From the NCBI GenBank assembly GCA_019426215.1, contig CM033394.1, positions 992,001-1,056,000 of the forward strand: a stretch of 64,000 bases of DNA, in the 5' to 3' direction. A program made the position numbers and the translations under genes. Numbering within the stretch: position 1 is the first letter of the stretch; each line of letters starts with the position of its first letter. The notes under the pieces are model-generated. The model was not told the DNA's origin, made no database searches, and saw only the letters and a list, made by a program, of their open reading frames with translations. Shown here piece by piece: positions 11,659 to 23,486 of this stretch. Source of the stretch: Buddleja alternifolia. Lineage: Eukaryota; Streptophyta; Magnoliopsida; Lamiales; Scrophulariaceae.

Positions 11659-13292
11659 ATGGTTGAAACACGTTCGGGATGGATGACAGGTGAAGGTAGG
11701 GAAAATTGCATTTTTAGTCCCATAACTTTGCCCCATTTCACTTTTGGTCCCATTAGTTACGGGATTCTCACTTTACGTCCTATATCTTTCAAAAAATTCT
11801 CACTTTTGGTCCCAAACTCATGATTCCGTCTATTTTTAACGTAAAATGGCACGTGAGTGGCCCGTGCGCCGTTAGCCAGCTAGGTTTGGGGGGAAATTGT
11901 TCACTTTGACTGTTTAGGAGGCAAAATTGACACCAAAATTGAGAAGAACCTATCTAATTTTGCCCCAAAATCTTATTTCCCCTTCCTTTTTCTCAATTTT
12001 ACCGCCAATTTTGACTCCCAAATAATCAAAGTGAACAATTTCCCCCCAAACCTAGCTGGCTAACGGCGAACGGACCACTCACGTGCCATTTCACGTTAAA
12101 AATAGACGGAATTAGGGGTTTGGGACCAAAAGTGAGAATTTTTTAAAAGATATGGGACGTAAAGTGAGAATCTCGTAACTAATGGGACCAAAAGTGAAAT
12201 GGGGCAAAGTTACGGGACTAAAAATGCGATTTTCCCGGTGAAGGTAGTAACAATGGACGCGTGGAGGCGTTGGAGGAGAATGTGGGGGTAATATACGAAG
12301 ACGTGATACAACTCAAACAACAACTGAATGAATTTATGAAGGAGATGCGCGACATAACGGCGGCGTTGATGGCGACGCAGGTAGGGGCAACCAACTCGGC
12401 TACCAGCACCGCCACCGCGCCACCAGCAGCGGCGGCGGCGCAGCCCCATAACATGCAGGCGGAGGGGGTTACCACCGTGCCCTCCCTTCCGAACTTCACT
12501 GGAGATGACCCGTTGGGTTGGCTCGCACGTTTGGACCAACACTTTGATTTATACCCGTGCCACGACGAACAAAAGATTCAATTAAGTATGGTGGCTATGG
12601 AGGGGATTGCGCTCAATTGGTTTCGTTGGTTTAAGAGGAAGCGGCCACGATTCTCGTGGCAAGAACTAACACACGCATTGATCGCCCGTTTTGATGATCG
12701 TTGCGACGGGAACGCGTATGAGCGATTGGCTTCGACTCGACACACTGAAACGGTGGAGAAATACATTGATTCATTCACACAATTGGCCAACCAGCTCCCT
12801 GCACTGACCGAGGAGACCCTTCTGGGATTATTTATGCATGGATTACGCGAAGATGTTCGAGTTCAGGTTCGTGTTCTGGATCCGGTGGACTTAGATGCAG
12901 CGATGAAGATGGCTCTAAATCTTGAGGTGGCCTTGCGGGTCCAACAGGCTCCCACACAGCCCGGCGGGGTTAGGACCCCAACTAACGCGCGGGGTGGCGG
13001 AACAGGTCCCGGCCCAACGCGGGCTCAATTCGCGCGATTATCGGATTCAAAGCGGGAGGATTTACGTCGCCGGGGCCTTTGTTATCGTTGTGAGCAGCCC
13101 AATCATCCCACGCAACACGAATGTCCATTTAAATCCTTGCGAATTTTGTTGGTGACGACGAAGCGCCTGAGTTGGAATTGGAAGAAATTGAGTTGACTGA
13201 GTATGTGGGAGAGCAGGGGAAAGACGAAGTGGATCAACCTGTTGAGGAAGTCGCCATTTCTATGTGTTCGGCGGTGGGGATATCAGGCCCAA
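11659..13292 (+). pseudogene. Gypsy-type gag, broken by a MITE and a frameshift
   Basis: The gag frame opens at ATG 11659 (MVETRSGWM), is interrupted at 11699-12236 by a Mutator-like MITE, and resumes in the same frame at 12237. It then shows a coiled-coil-like N-terminal stretch, a low-complexity Ala/Thr linker, the retrotransposon gag core (around GDDPLGWLARLDQHF, LNWFRWF and FTQLANQLP) and a zinc-knuckle-like CYRCEQPNHPTQHEC. Near 13146-13152 one base appears lost, moving the downstream acidic linker (LEEIELTEY) to another frame. The element then stops: protease, RT and integrase are all missing because DNA from eIF4A follows. Gag normally packages the retroelement RNA in cytoplasmic particles; this copy is dead. 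Confidence 0.85.
11699..12236. mobile_element. Mutator-like foldback MITE inserted in gag
   Basis: The ends are inverted copies (GGGAAAATTGCATTTTTAGT on the left, its near-perfect complement on the right), and the long arms cover most of the 538 bp. The element is flanked by GGTGAAGGTA at 11689-11698 and 12237-12246, a perfect 10 bp target duplication. A 9-11 bp duplication with long terminal inverted repeats fits the Mutator superfamily. There is no transposase gene. Confidence 0.88.
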
Positions 13293-13322
13293 TGAGTATG
13301 TGGGAGAGCCGGGGAAAGATGA
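13198..13322 (+). repeat. 30 bp direct repeat (13198-13227 and 13293-13322) at the gag/eIF4A junction
   Basis: The 30 bases at 13198-13227 (from TGAGTATGTGGGAGAGC) recur at 13293-13322 with two changes. The second copy stands precisely between the last gag-derived sequence and the first eIF4A-derived sequence, and its AAGATG end is shared with eIF4A exon 3. This is the pattern of templated filler DNA made during end-joining repair. Confidence 0.75.
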
Positions 13323-14535
13323 TTGTGTTGGACGAAGCAGATGAAATGCTTTCCAGAGAGTTTAAGGATCAGGTTTACCTCTTACACCATCTTTGGAAGG
13401 AAAGAAAATGCTACGGGAAATACTATAGAAAAAAATATATGAGGGAAAATATCATGTTAAAGGGGGAAAACTCATTTTACTCATTAAATGGTGAGGAAAA
13501 TTGGAGAAATGTATGAGAAAATGAGTATTTACTCACATCTCAAGCTTAACACCCCCCCCCCCCCCCCCCCTCCTGTGCTTAGACGCTTCGTAAAACCACA
13601 CCGGAAAGTGGTCGGGTTCACTTCTCCTATTGCCTTTACCCAATCCTTGAACAAACATGGCATTAGTTCCTTCACTTTGGTTTTTGTGCTTTTTCCCAAT
13701 GTGGTGTTGGATTGAGGTTATGTTGCTTTTGCACTTTAAGATATGTTGAACATCTGTAGCGTTGATCACAACTTTCACTGATTGTGGCCATTAATTTGTT
13801 CTCTCCTTGTATGCCCAGCAGTTGATCTCAAAAGTGATTGTTCTTTATGTACCATGAAACCAATATTTTGCACCTAATGCCTTAAGTTTCTTCTTTCAGA
13901 TACATGACATCTTCCAGTTGCTACCTCCCAAGATTCAAGTTGGTGTATTCTCTGCTACTATGCCACCAGAGGCTCTCGAAATCACAAGGAAATTTATGAA
14001 CAAGCCTGTCCGTATCCTCGTGAAACGTGATGAGCTAACTCTCGAAGGTATCAAGCAATTCTATGTCGACGTCGAAAAGGAGGAATGGAAACTCGAAACG
14101 GTTTGTGATCTTTGCAAGACCTTAGCCATCACTCAGAGTGTCATATTTGTTAACACGAGGCGTAAGGTCGATTGGCTCACTAATAAAATGAGAAGCCGTG
14201 ACCATACTGTCTCTGCAATCCATGGAGACATGCGCCAAAATACACGAGACATTATTATGCGAGAATTTAGATCTGGTTCTTCAAGAGTTCTCATCACAAC
14301 TGATCTTTTGGCTCGTGGTATCGATGTCCAGCAAGTCTCTCTTGTTATCAACTTTGATTTGCCGACTCAGCCTGAAAACTATCTCCATCGTATTGGACGA
14401 AGTGGACGGTTTGGGAGAAAGGGTGTTGCTATAAACTTTGTTACTAAAGATGATGATCGCATGTTTGTTGATATACAGAAGTTTTACAACGTTGTAGTTG
14501 AGGAGCTGCCAGCCAATGTTGCTGATCTGCTCTGA
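13316..14535 (+). pseudogene. 5'-truncated eIF4A copy fused to gag sequence
   Basis: The copy holds the last 60 bases of eIF4A exon 3 (13316-13375, with [16 protein letters not shown]), a full intron 3 with intact splice sites (13376-13899) and a complete exon 4 (13900-14535, 211 codons). It has the SAT, ARGID and HRIGRSGR motifs but no Q motif and no Walker A, so it could not hydrolyse ATP as a helicase. Upstream, an open frame from ATG 13172 in the gag linker runs in phase into the eIF4A frame; after splicing it would give a 279-residue chimera. Coding changes from copy A are few (for example F to I before VLDEADE, and D to R in the HGDM region). Whether it is transcribed is unknown. Confidence 0.85.
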
Positions 14536-15325
14536 TGAGGTTTTGGTTATTATGATGGAATTCATATGAGGATTGTTTATAATTAATTTACATCAATTGA
14601 TGATTGAACTTTTTTTCTGGTCGAGTCAATCCGCAGTAGCTAAAGGGGATATAACCACCACTATCGAATATTCATTTTGTCAAAGTTCGTAAGGCCATAC
14701 ACTCAACTTGGTCGAAAATAAACACTTGTTCCCGTCAGTTCAAGCATTATAAGCCGATCACTGCCATTATATAATTCCAAGAAATCCATGGTAGATAACA
14801 GATCAAAGTCCTACACTCGTATGTAAGAATATGATATGCATTATATCTATGATATAATGTTTCTAGCTTCTTTTTCTTCACCTTTTTTTTTTTTTTTTTT
14901 GGGATATAGAGCTATGAATTATTTGATACATCATGATGTATTGTCACGGGTCGCTAAGCATAATTCATGAAAGTTTGGTGTAGGTGTAGCATGCATGGGT
15001 CTAAAGAGTGATTTTGAGCTTTATAATCACGAGGATTATTCATATATATAATGACACCAACATGAATCTCATTACTTTGACGATTAATTTTACAAAACTG
15101 AAACCTCTTAAAAATTTACATTTCGAATCTTAAAATCTCGACCTAAAAAATTGACTCTTCGAATTTCAGAATCTTGAGAACTACTAAAAAGAACGTGTTC
15201 AGATAAGGGCTGAGGATATACTAAAGATGAGTGGGTCAGAATTAGATTCAAGAGACTTCAAGTACATGTACAATGTGGTGTATGCTGAATTTGCAAAATC
15301 CGAAATGTTTCATATGTTTAACGCG
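13316..15325 (+). repeat. Segmental duplication, copy B
   Basis: Matches 6020-8659 in order, apart from a deletion just after the stop codon that removes about 600 bp of flank (sequence resumes at ATGGAATTCATATGAGG). Similarity ends near 15325 (GAAATGTTTCATATG), 260 bp before the HIR stop codon. A run of C at about 13551-13571 in the intron is longer than in copy A. Confidence 0.85.
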
Positions 15326-15585
15326 TAATTCAAATGAAACACCATTTAGAATATGAAATCGAAGTGATTCTTTGTAAGTCGAGAAATAATGAAGAACTTT
15401 AGAGATCTTGGAATTCTGCCACAAAATCAGCAAAAATACCATTTATCATGTAACATCAACAGATAAAATAAAATTGAAAAAATCCTACCTTATAGGAAGT
15501 AGCTAAATTAACTCCAATTCATAAAACTACCAACTTGGAAAGAAAACCATCTCATAAGTTCCAACAAACCCCACAAAAACTTTCC

Positions 15586-18021
15586 TTACTTATGAACACT
15601 TTCAGCCTGAAGAAGACCATCCCTAATCTGTGCTGCAACATCCTTGACAGCACCGGGGCCGTGTGGGACGAACACAGCGGATGATTTCGATGAAGCTCCA
15701 ATTTCCTTCATTGTGTCAAAGTACTGAGTCACAAGAACCATGTCCATCACATCCTTTGCTGTAGTCCCCGGCACGTTCTCTGAGAAAGCTAAGACGCTGT
15801 CACGAAGCCCATCTACAATTGCTTGGCGCTGCCTGGCGATACCAAGACCCGACAAGTATTTGGACTCGGCTTCTCCCTCGGCTTTCTTGATTTGGAGTAT
15901 CTTTTCTGCTTCGCCTTTCTCGTTTGTAGCGACTCTCATCCTAGCAGCTATTTTTGACATTGGAAAATTATCGGGTTTTAGTTCCATTTCACCACTAAAG
16001 TCCTATAGTAAATTTGTCAGAAGAGGTTGCAATGCACATAAGCTACATGAAGACAATAATTCACATGAATCAACTCTATTTTTGTGAGAAGGCAATTTGT
16101 AAATGTTTTGAACCGATAACATATATAGATGAGGGACCCAAAAAATCTCCACACGTAGGCACAGGTGGCTTTTGGTAATAAAAACACAAAAATTAATAAC
16201 TAAAGTTGTGTTTGAATTGAAGGATTTAAAGGTCCTGGATTTTAAATTCATCAACAAATCACTTGAGTTTGCTTGGATGATTTCAAGTTACAATGGACTT
16301 CGATTCTTTTGGAAGTTGGAACTCATTTTTGAGCTATATTTCCAATCATTTTGGTGGATTTGAGTAGTTTGAAATCCTTCCTCCAAATTTATTCCTCAAA
16401 TCCAAATCCATTAATCCAATCACAACTTACGCAGTGTATGGACAAATGGATGTATTATTGGTTCAAAGAACAGCTCGAATACTTGAATCCATTGTAATGT
16501 AAAATTCCCTCCTCCAAAGTCCAAACACAACCTAAGTATCATTTGTAGGAAAAAATGACTTTGACGAACGCCAATCGAAAGCAACCATAAAATCTTGCAA
16601 CAAGGATATAAAAGGCCATTACAAAATTTGTACTTGAATATCAATCAGCATACTTGCCTGCATTAATCTCATTCATGGCTGTCTTTACACGAACATCCGG
16701 TTCTATGTCCACAATGAGTGTCTGGACAATTTCAAATCCATAACCAGACATGGCCTACACAAAATAGCAAGAGAAACAGGAATATTTCAACAAAATAGAC
16801 AAAAATGTAGCATTTATCCCTTATTTAGTCAATAAGACGGATGACCTTTGCAAGTTCCTCCTCCACGGCTTTCGCTATTTCATTCTTCTGTTCAAAAACA
16901 GAGTCCAATTCCAATCTCGGCACACTGGCTCTGATAACTTTTAGAAAATGAAGAGCAAATGTCATGCTTGTGTTAGATAATTGCTTTAGTAACTGATAGC
17001 CGAAAATATATAGCATTCATCTCTATAAGAAAAATATGACAGTACAGTGGTCATTCAAGAAAGATGAGGCTAATTATTCCATTAAATTTTACCTGTCCTT
17101 TCTTGTTCCAAAACAATTACTAAAAAGTTTAAATTTTAAAACATAAAACTACTACCATACCATCAAACACATATGCTTGGATCTGTGCCTTTGTGTTAGA
17201 GAGCTTATAAAAGGCATCAGCTACACTTTCTGCCTTGGCTCGGTATTGGATGGACGCGACCATGGTCACAAAGACATTGTCCTGAAACAGAGAATTATAT
17301 ATAAATGAAATGGTCATTAAACGGTAAATAAGTGAAAGAGAATACAATTTATCTTCCTTAAGCATGAAATGACAAACGAAGAAAAAAATCTAAAGAAATT
17401 AACTCGTATCCGATTTAGATGAAAAGAGATGATCAATACAAACAAGTTCTATTCCTAAAGTCCTATTGCCATAGATTGTTTCAATCAACAACATTCTAGG
17501 AACATAGTTTCATATGAAGAGCTCGAGACAAGAAGCCGTTGTTGCACAAGAAGAAACAAATATTAAACAAATCTCGACTCATTTGGATAAAAATCAACAA
17601 CCATGTTCGTCTAAACTTCAACAAAATAAAATATATAATTTCCTACGTAGCAAATTAGAGTTCAATTAAGGCATCCACATCCAGATACACGTGTAACTTA
17701 CTAGGTCAAACTCAATACTTCTGTTCTATTACATATATGTGTGTATATATATATATATAAATATAGCGCGATATATATAGAATACACAAAAGTAAATCTC
17801 ATTTTTCAGTGTAAGCGAAGCAGAGAAAGTACCAGAGTTTTAGTTTCACAGCGAACATCGAGCTGTTGCACACGCAGGGATAACACACCAGCCAACTGGT
17901 ACCCTAAACACCAAGGCAAGCAGTGACACCCGGGCTCGAGAACATCGTTAAATTTACCAAAATGCTCCGTCACAGCAACAGTCGACTGATCCACTTGAAG
18001 ACAACAGAGTGCTTGACCCAT
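15586..18021 (-). CDS. HIR: Hypersensitive-induced response (HIR) protein, band 7/SPFH family
   Basis: Five coding exons on the minus strand (18021-17833, 17281-17161, 16937-16846, 16754-16658, 15947-15586) join in frame to 286 residues, the normal HIR length. It starts [17 protein letters not shown]; the Gly2 and paired Cys are typical of lipid-modified plasma-membrane HIR proteins. The SPFH/prohibitin domain (about 10-200, with [15 protein letters not shown] and [13 protein letters not shown]) is followed by the helical [19 protein letters not shown] region. HIR proteins oligomerise in membrane microdomains and associate with NLR immune receptors in plant defence; that role is from the family, not from this sequence. 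The intron after exon 4 uses a GC donor (CAG|GCAAGT). A leader intron acceptor (TTCACAG) lies just upstream of the ATG. A MITE sits in the intron at 16204-16532. Confidence 0.95.
16204..16532. mobile_element. MITE in a HIR intron, PIF/Harbinger-like
   Basis: The left end AGTTGTGTTTGAATTG is matched by the inverted right end CCAAACACAACC, flanked on both sides by TAA (16201-16203 and 16533-16535). A 3 bp TAA duplication with such ends fits PIF/Harbinger-type MITEs. The interior has several inverted AATCC-rich pieces and no coding capacity. Confidence 0.6.
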
Positions 18022-18954
18022 TGCTCAGATCTGTGAAGCAGAATAAGCTCTCATCAATGTCAAAGAGGAAATTCTAAGGTCATTCTTAGGAGTTATCAGG
18101 GCTCGGCATGGCATGTAGTGGGGCCCACAACGAGTCGAATATAGATTATCGAAATCATCAACAAGGGTACTCTTGATATGTGATGATTGTCAAAGTTTGC
18201 ATCATAAAATCAATTTCAAATTGGATTCAGTGATTACAGAGATTGTAACAAAAATTACTCTTCATTTGAAGCTCTAACAACACATCTTAATCAGAAAATA
18301 ACTTGAGCCTGTCATAGCTAAATCATTTAGATTTTTTTGTTTAAAAAATGCAAAATCATAAATATTGGAAGGAGACATATTAGTCATTAATCTATCATAA
18401 TTTATTACCAAAAAAAAAAAAGTCCGTAAATTTGTGTTACATGCATAGATGTCCAACAACTGTATATACACTTCCTGTTACACTTCTCCCATATATACAC
18501 TTATCGCACATCTATGCTATGCGTGAAACAGGATGTGTTACACTGATCATCTACAACAAGTGTATATACACTTTCTGTTATACTTCCTAACCACCGGCAT
18601 AGACACTTATCGCATAGATCTATGCGTGAAATAGAACGTGTTACACCGATTGTGTTACAGAAGATTTGGATTGTAAATTCCACGCTCGGAAAACCAGAAA
18701 CTGGGAATGAAATCATATGTCATCAAAATATCTCAAACATAACTAATAAAAAAAAAAAACAAGAACCCGGATCATCATCTTCATAAACTCACCCGATAAC
18801 AATATCAAATACGTACAATAATTCAAAAAATAAGAAAACCCACAAAAAATATTCACCGCCTTCAAACATGCAACCAAAGAATACACTTAAATGCGTTTTT
18901 ACCAATAAGGGTTGAAAGAGATTAACCTTTCACGAAAGGTTTCTCTTGCCGCCT

Positions 18955-18985
<31 letters not shown>

Positions 18986-19000
18986 GATCAAAAACTAGTG
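18022..19000 (-). promoter_or_regulatory. HIR leader and upstream region
   Basis: On the minus strand a CT-rich tract (complement of the GA run at 18956-18980) is followed by AACCTTTCGTGAAAG|GTTAATC near 18909-18932, a likely leader exon and donor; the acceptor is at about 18046-18050... before the ATG at 18021. The intron contains two imperfect copies (about 18460-18560 and 18560-18660) of a 100 bp unit with CACTT-CCTGTTACACTT and GTGTTACAC motifs. Transcript evidence would be needed to fix the leader. Confidence 0.45.
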
Positions 19001-19340
19001 CCAGTACGTAGTCGTATATGTAGTAACTTACTAGCTGGGGTTAGAATCAAATAACAAACTCTTTAATATTGTGAACTTGTTAAATGAATGTGATTGAGCA
19101 TTAACTAAAAGATATTGTGAAATAAGTTTCATATATATCCAAAATCCAAATAGCTACGCAATCAATAGGATTTTGAATATATTTTGATTTCCGTATTCCA
19201 TAATCGGGGTAATTCTATGTCTGATCAAATTTAATGACCCGATTATAAATTTTGTGTCAATCTCTCTTACACAAATGTGTGGAACGACTGCACACAATAC
19301 ACCTTACAAAAGATATAGACACTAAAATTATTGGAGTCGG

Positions 19341-19961
19341 CAGTGGCGGACGCACATGTGTACAAGGGGGGCAGTGCCCCCACTCAATTTTTTTTAATAT
19401 ATACATATTTTTTAATTTTAATTTATAAATTACATTAATGTCTCCACTCAAATTTTTAAAGGTCCCTTCAATTCCAATTTCCATCTCACTCTCGATAAAT
19501 TGTGCCCCCAGGAACGGAGCCGGGGGGGGGGGGGGAGCGAGGCCTAGAGGGTGTGCTGCCCCCCCCCCCCCCACCCCCCAATTATATTTTTACTTTACAA
19601 AAATTTTTATATTTGAATCTTGCCCCTCTCAAAATCAAAAAATATCACGTTTTCTCCCTTTATTTTGAGTTCGCCCACGCCCCCAAACCCAAAATTTTGA
19701 CTATAACAAAAGAGATATAAGAGTATAAAGTATGTCAAAAGTTGTAATTGAACCAAGTTTCTTATTATATTTCCCCCCATAAATATAGCGTACTGTACCA
19801 CGGGGGGCAACCCCCCCCCCTCCGGCACCCCCTTAAATCCTTCGTCTATTTGGCAAAAAACAAATTATATTGCTATATCACCACAATCTCGCCCCCCTCG
19901 GTAAAAATCCTGGCTCCGTCCCTGGTGCCCCCACTGACCCAAATTTCTAGATCCGCCACTA
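19341..19961. mobile_element. hAT-like MITE (outer), with a second MITE inside
   Basis: The left end CAGTGGCGGACG and the right end GATCCGCCACTA are inverted copies. Flanks GGAGTCGG (19333-19340) and GGACTCAG (19962-19969) are an imperfect 8 bp duplication. CAGTGGCGGA ends with 8 bp duplications are typical of hAT MITEs. It was split by the element at 19510-19924. Confidence 0.7.
19510..19924. mobile_element. hAT-like MITE (inner), nested in the outer MITE
   Basis: It starts AGGAACGGAGCC and ends GGCTCCGTCCCTG, with GTGCCCCC repeated on both sides (19502-19509 and 19925-19932) as a perfect 8 bp duplication. C and G homopolymers lie near both ends. The same family occurs at 43844-44598: both share the stretch with AATCCTTCG, GCAA and the CCGTCCCTG end. 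Confidence 0.75.
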
Positions 19962-19969
19962 GGACTCAG

Positions 19970-21349
19970 TCTAACATAGATTTTTCCTCCATAGACATGC
20001 ACAAGAATAGATTGTTTGAAGGTCAAGTCAGAAAAATGACTAGGAGCAACGTATATCAGATATCCTCGAATACCCTAAAATATTACACCATATAGAACAG
20101 AAGAAACGTTAATTATCATAAATTTTTTGAATTTGGACCATAACCCATCAAATATTATATCTTGTTCAACTTTAAATACATTTTACCTACATCTTATATA
20201 TACGTATAATTTCTTATGTTTAAATTGTATTTCAATAATGGAAAAGAATTAGGTGATATTTCATTGTCTAACAATGTTTTTCATGCATTTGGTCCATGCC
20301 TAATCAAACACTCTTTTCATAATACACCATGAATGTTCATAATTAATGAAATAACTAAGAAGTGATCACAATTCACATATTTACGACTCCTTAATTTTGT
20401 TAAAATAAGAAAAGATCAATGTCTTCTTTGTTCAATGACATAGCTCGGTTTGTAGAACAAAGATTATTTTATCTTCATCAAGGTATAGACCGGGTTCATT
20501 CAAGATTTACTCGCACTATTATTCGATACATAATAAATTGGTCCTGGCTTATTGGGATAAAGATGAGCAAAAGAGAATTTTGCGTCATTTGTGAGTCAAA
20601 TGAGTGAGCAATTGAGACAGACTAATACCACAAATCAATCTCTTGCGTTTCTATTATAAAATCTCGATCGATTGTTGTATAACCACATTTACACTTATTT
20701 CTATCTTGATATTCTTTTTATTGCTTTTATCATTACGTGGCAAAAATGTAAAATCCAATTAGCACATTACTAAATAAGAAAATACTGGTATGAATTGGAT
20801 GTCTATACAATAAACGGGCAAATAAAGCCATGTCGCGCTATGTATTGTATTCAATACGGGAAAATGGCACACCAAATGGTCCAGATCAAGCCAAGCCACC
20901 CGACATATCGCAATAGATGCTGAAATGGCTTCATCTATACAGCGAACTGTCTATATCAAGCCGTGTCACCCTATGCTTCGTGGTGGATGTTGACATGGTT
21001 TAATCTGGATTGTGGACCATTTGTTATATTGACACTCGGTCATACAAGCATACTTAGCCATCGGCTGATCACGTAATCCGCCTACCAGAAGGTTAAACCT
21101 TCTACTCCAGCACAGCCAAATTGCAAACCCGGGTTCTCGGATCCATGATACAGGTCACATTTGACGGGGAAGGTGGAGGCGTCACTATAAACCAGTCAAT
21201 GTACAAGTGTTTATGCATACAAGTCCAAGACAAATAATTGTAAACTGAGTTATCAAAACTATTCATATCTTCCTATACTAATTGTACAGTAGAAAAACAC
21301 GGCTATTATAAGCTCTTACATTAGAGGAAAGCCTGCAACAGAGACCTAC
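19970..21349. other. Intergenic DNA between HIR and CLP1, no gene recognised
   Basis: No convincing coding region is present. At 20880-21010 a roughly 75 bp unit (ATCAAGCC...GATGCTGAAATGG, then a diverged copy) is repeated imperfectly. The stretch 21030-21220 is more GC-rich and may be old retroelement DNA, but I cannot assign it. Confidence 0.45.
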
Positions 21350-23448
21350 TCAAGGCTCGTACCATGTCAAGCTTCCCATTATCAAATATTTACCCGGAAG
21401 ATTTCCAGCTGACGGTGCAAGGTATGTGATTTTCTTGCTGCATTTGGCGAAATTAAAGAAGAAGATTGTGTTAGCAGCAAAAGATGACAAGGTTGTTTCA
21501 TTTAAGAAAAGGGTACGGGTCATACCTCTCAAAGTTGATGTCACTGATCCAGATGAACCCGGCAACATTACTAGCAAAAAGAGAATATAAGAAAATCATG
21601 AAAGAATTTCTTCCTCAGTTCGAGTTAAACAATAGGGATGATTACATGCATACCCCTTCACTTAATGGATAATTACTATGAGCCGCATGAGTTTTACAAA
21701 TTACCAAAACACCCCTATCAGATTCGGACAAATCAAAAAACAGAAGGTGAAATTATAGTTTCCTTTTACTAAATAAGGGTGAAATTGTAATTTCTTTTTC
21801 CTAAACATAAGATGAAATTGAAATGTCTTTACTGACAGGGGAAATTGTAGTATTTTCTCAAACCTGGGGTGTTTTTCATAATTAGGGTCAAATATAGGGC
21901 ATGTATATGCAATTTACCTTAAATAATAAGTATTAAAGCAAAAATGAATATCTAATAAGACGTTTTTGCCGCCTAAACATTATGTAACATAAGTCCAGTT
22001 CGGAGACAATTTCAACAAAATCCAATGAACTTGAACAATTCTAAAATAAATAAAAAAAGTGAACCATAAGCGTCTCGCTTACATAATGCTTGCATCAGAT
22101 TAAATTATTTCAGATGTGTGAAATAAATAAATCCAACACCAGTCTAAACATAAAAACTGCATAGGTCGAGGCCCCCGAACATTCGAATGCGAAATTGCTA
22201 TACCTGGAAATTATTTCATCTGGTTCTTTGGCATATGATACAGCTAGGACTAGATGAAGTAAGTCTTGGTTTACACTCACAGGAGTCAATCTTGTAGGGT
22301 CTGCAGACGGCTCTGCGCCAACAGGCAGAGCAGAACGTGGGGCCTGTGGGCCACCACCCACTCGATATATGCACAAGTCGCTGAAATTTGCAGTGTTGGA
22401 ATGTGGGGAGAGATCATTTGCAAGGCCATAGAAGTATTCCTGCAGTAAAATGAAACAAAGGAGGAAGATTTCAACATGCATGGACACCGGCTAAAGAGCA
22501 ATACGTCAAAGGAAAAGTTACAGTTTTGATCTCATAGGATATATCTCCTTGCAACCCGCTGTTATAAAATTGCAAAATCAGTCCAATAGGTTGCATGTTT
22601 CTGCATTTTCAGTCCCAACAGTTAAAAACGGAGGGAAACCGTTAGTTGGGTCACGTGCAAGAATGAACTTCACGGCGGATGCGTTCCAACCGCGAAATTC
22701 CATCCGTTTTAAACACATGAGACCAAAATTGAAAAAAAAGTTGCATCCTATGTAACTAATTTTGCAATTCTATAAACAACTTGACTAAAATTGCAACATT
22801 GCAACAGGCTATCTTATGGGACCAATGTTGCAATTTTCCCAGTGTCAAAATGTTAGTTTAAATTGAAGTCACAATAGCCTCTAAAAATTGGCATACACGT
22901 ATTTTAAGGGACCTGGCCCTTTGACGGGCTTTTGCATTTCTAGAGACAACGCCACCGGATTTCTGAAGTTTCACCACATCTACATCAGTTTTGTTTTTCA
23001 AAACATCTTTAAGCATGCTCCAAAGTTTTTCCTGTTCAAGCATACAAGATAGGAAACAAAAGTTTTATATTTCTTACGAGACTACACAAACGAACATGTT
23101 CAGAGGAAAGTCTAATCATTCACAAGATGAGTCCTTGTCACTTGCTTTCAGATCATAATCATCAAACCATAGTCCAAAAAGCTATACGCAAACCAGTATT
23201 ACTGGACAAAATTTTGGTCGTACCGAATTAATCACATAGCAAATGGGATTACACTTGTCTTGTGATTGATCACTCTCTTTGAAATATATCAATCACGTGG
23301 CAAGTGCAATTCATCTGCCTAGTGAGCCAAATCAAGTATGGGCTAGAATTTCCCGACAACTAGATACCTGACCCAAAACTAGCACAACTGTGGCATTCAG
23401 CGTATGAATTGCATGCAGCAGCAGCTGCCAAGAGAAGAAATTAAAAAA

Positions 23449-23486
<38 letters not shown>

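Noticed and set aside
12210..12542. Minus-strand open frames opposite gag
   Set aside because: Shadow frames of a GC-rich gag coding stretch.
20419..20607. 62-codon plus-strand frame that might be organelle or transposon DNA
   Set aside because: No motif, no supporting splice signals, and no organelle gene recognised.
22110..22203. CLP1 penultimate exon directly after exon 8
   Set aside because: A GFIYFTHL-like frame there is out of phase; the in-phase exon with NVAGFIWISDINFE is at 21570-21526.
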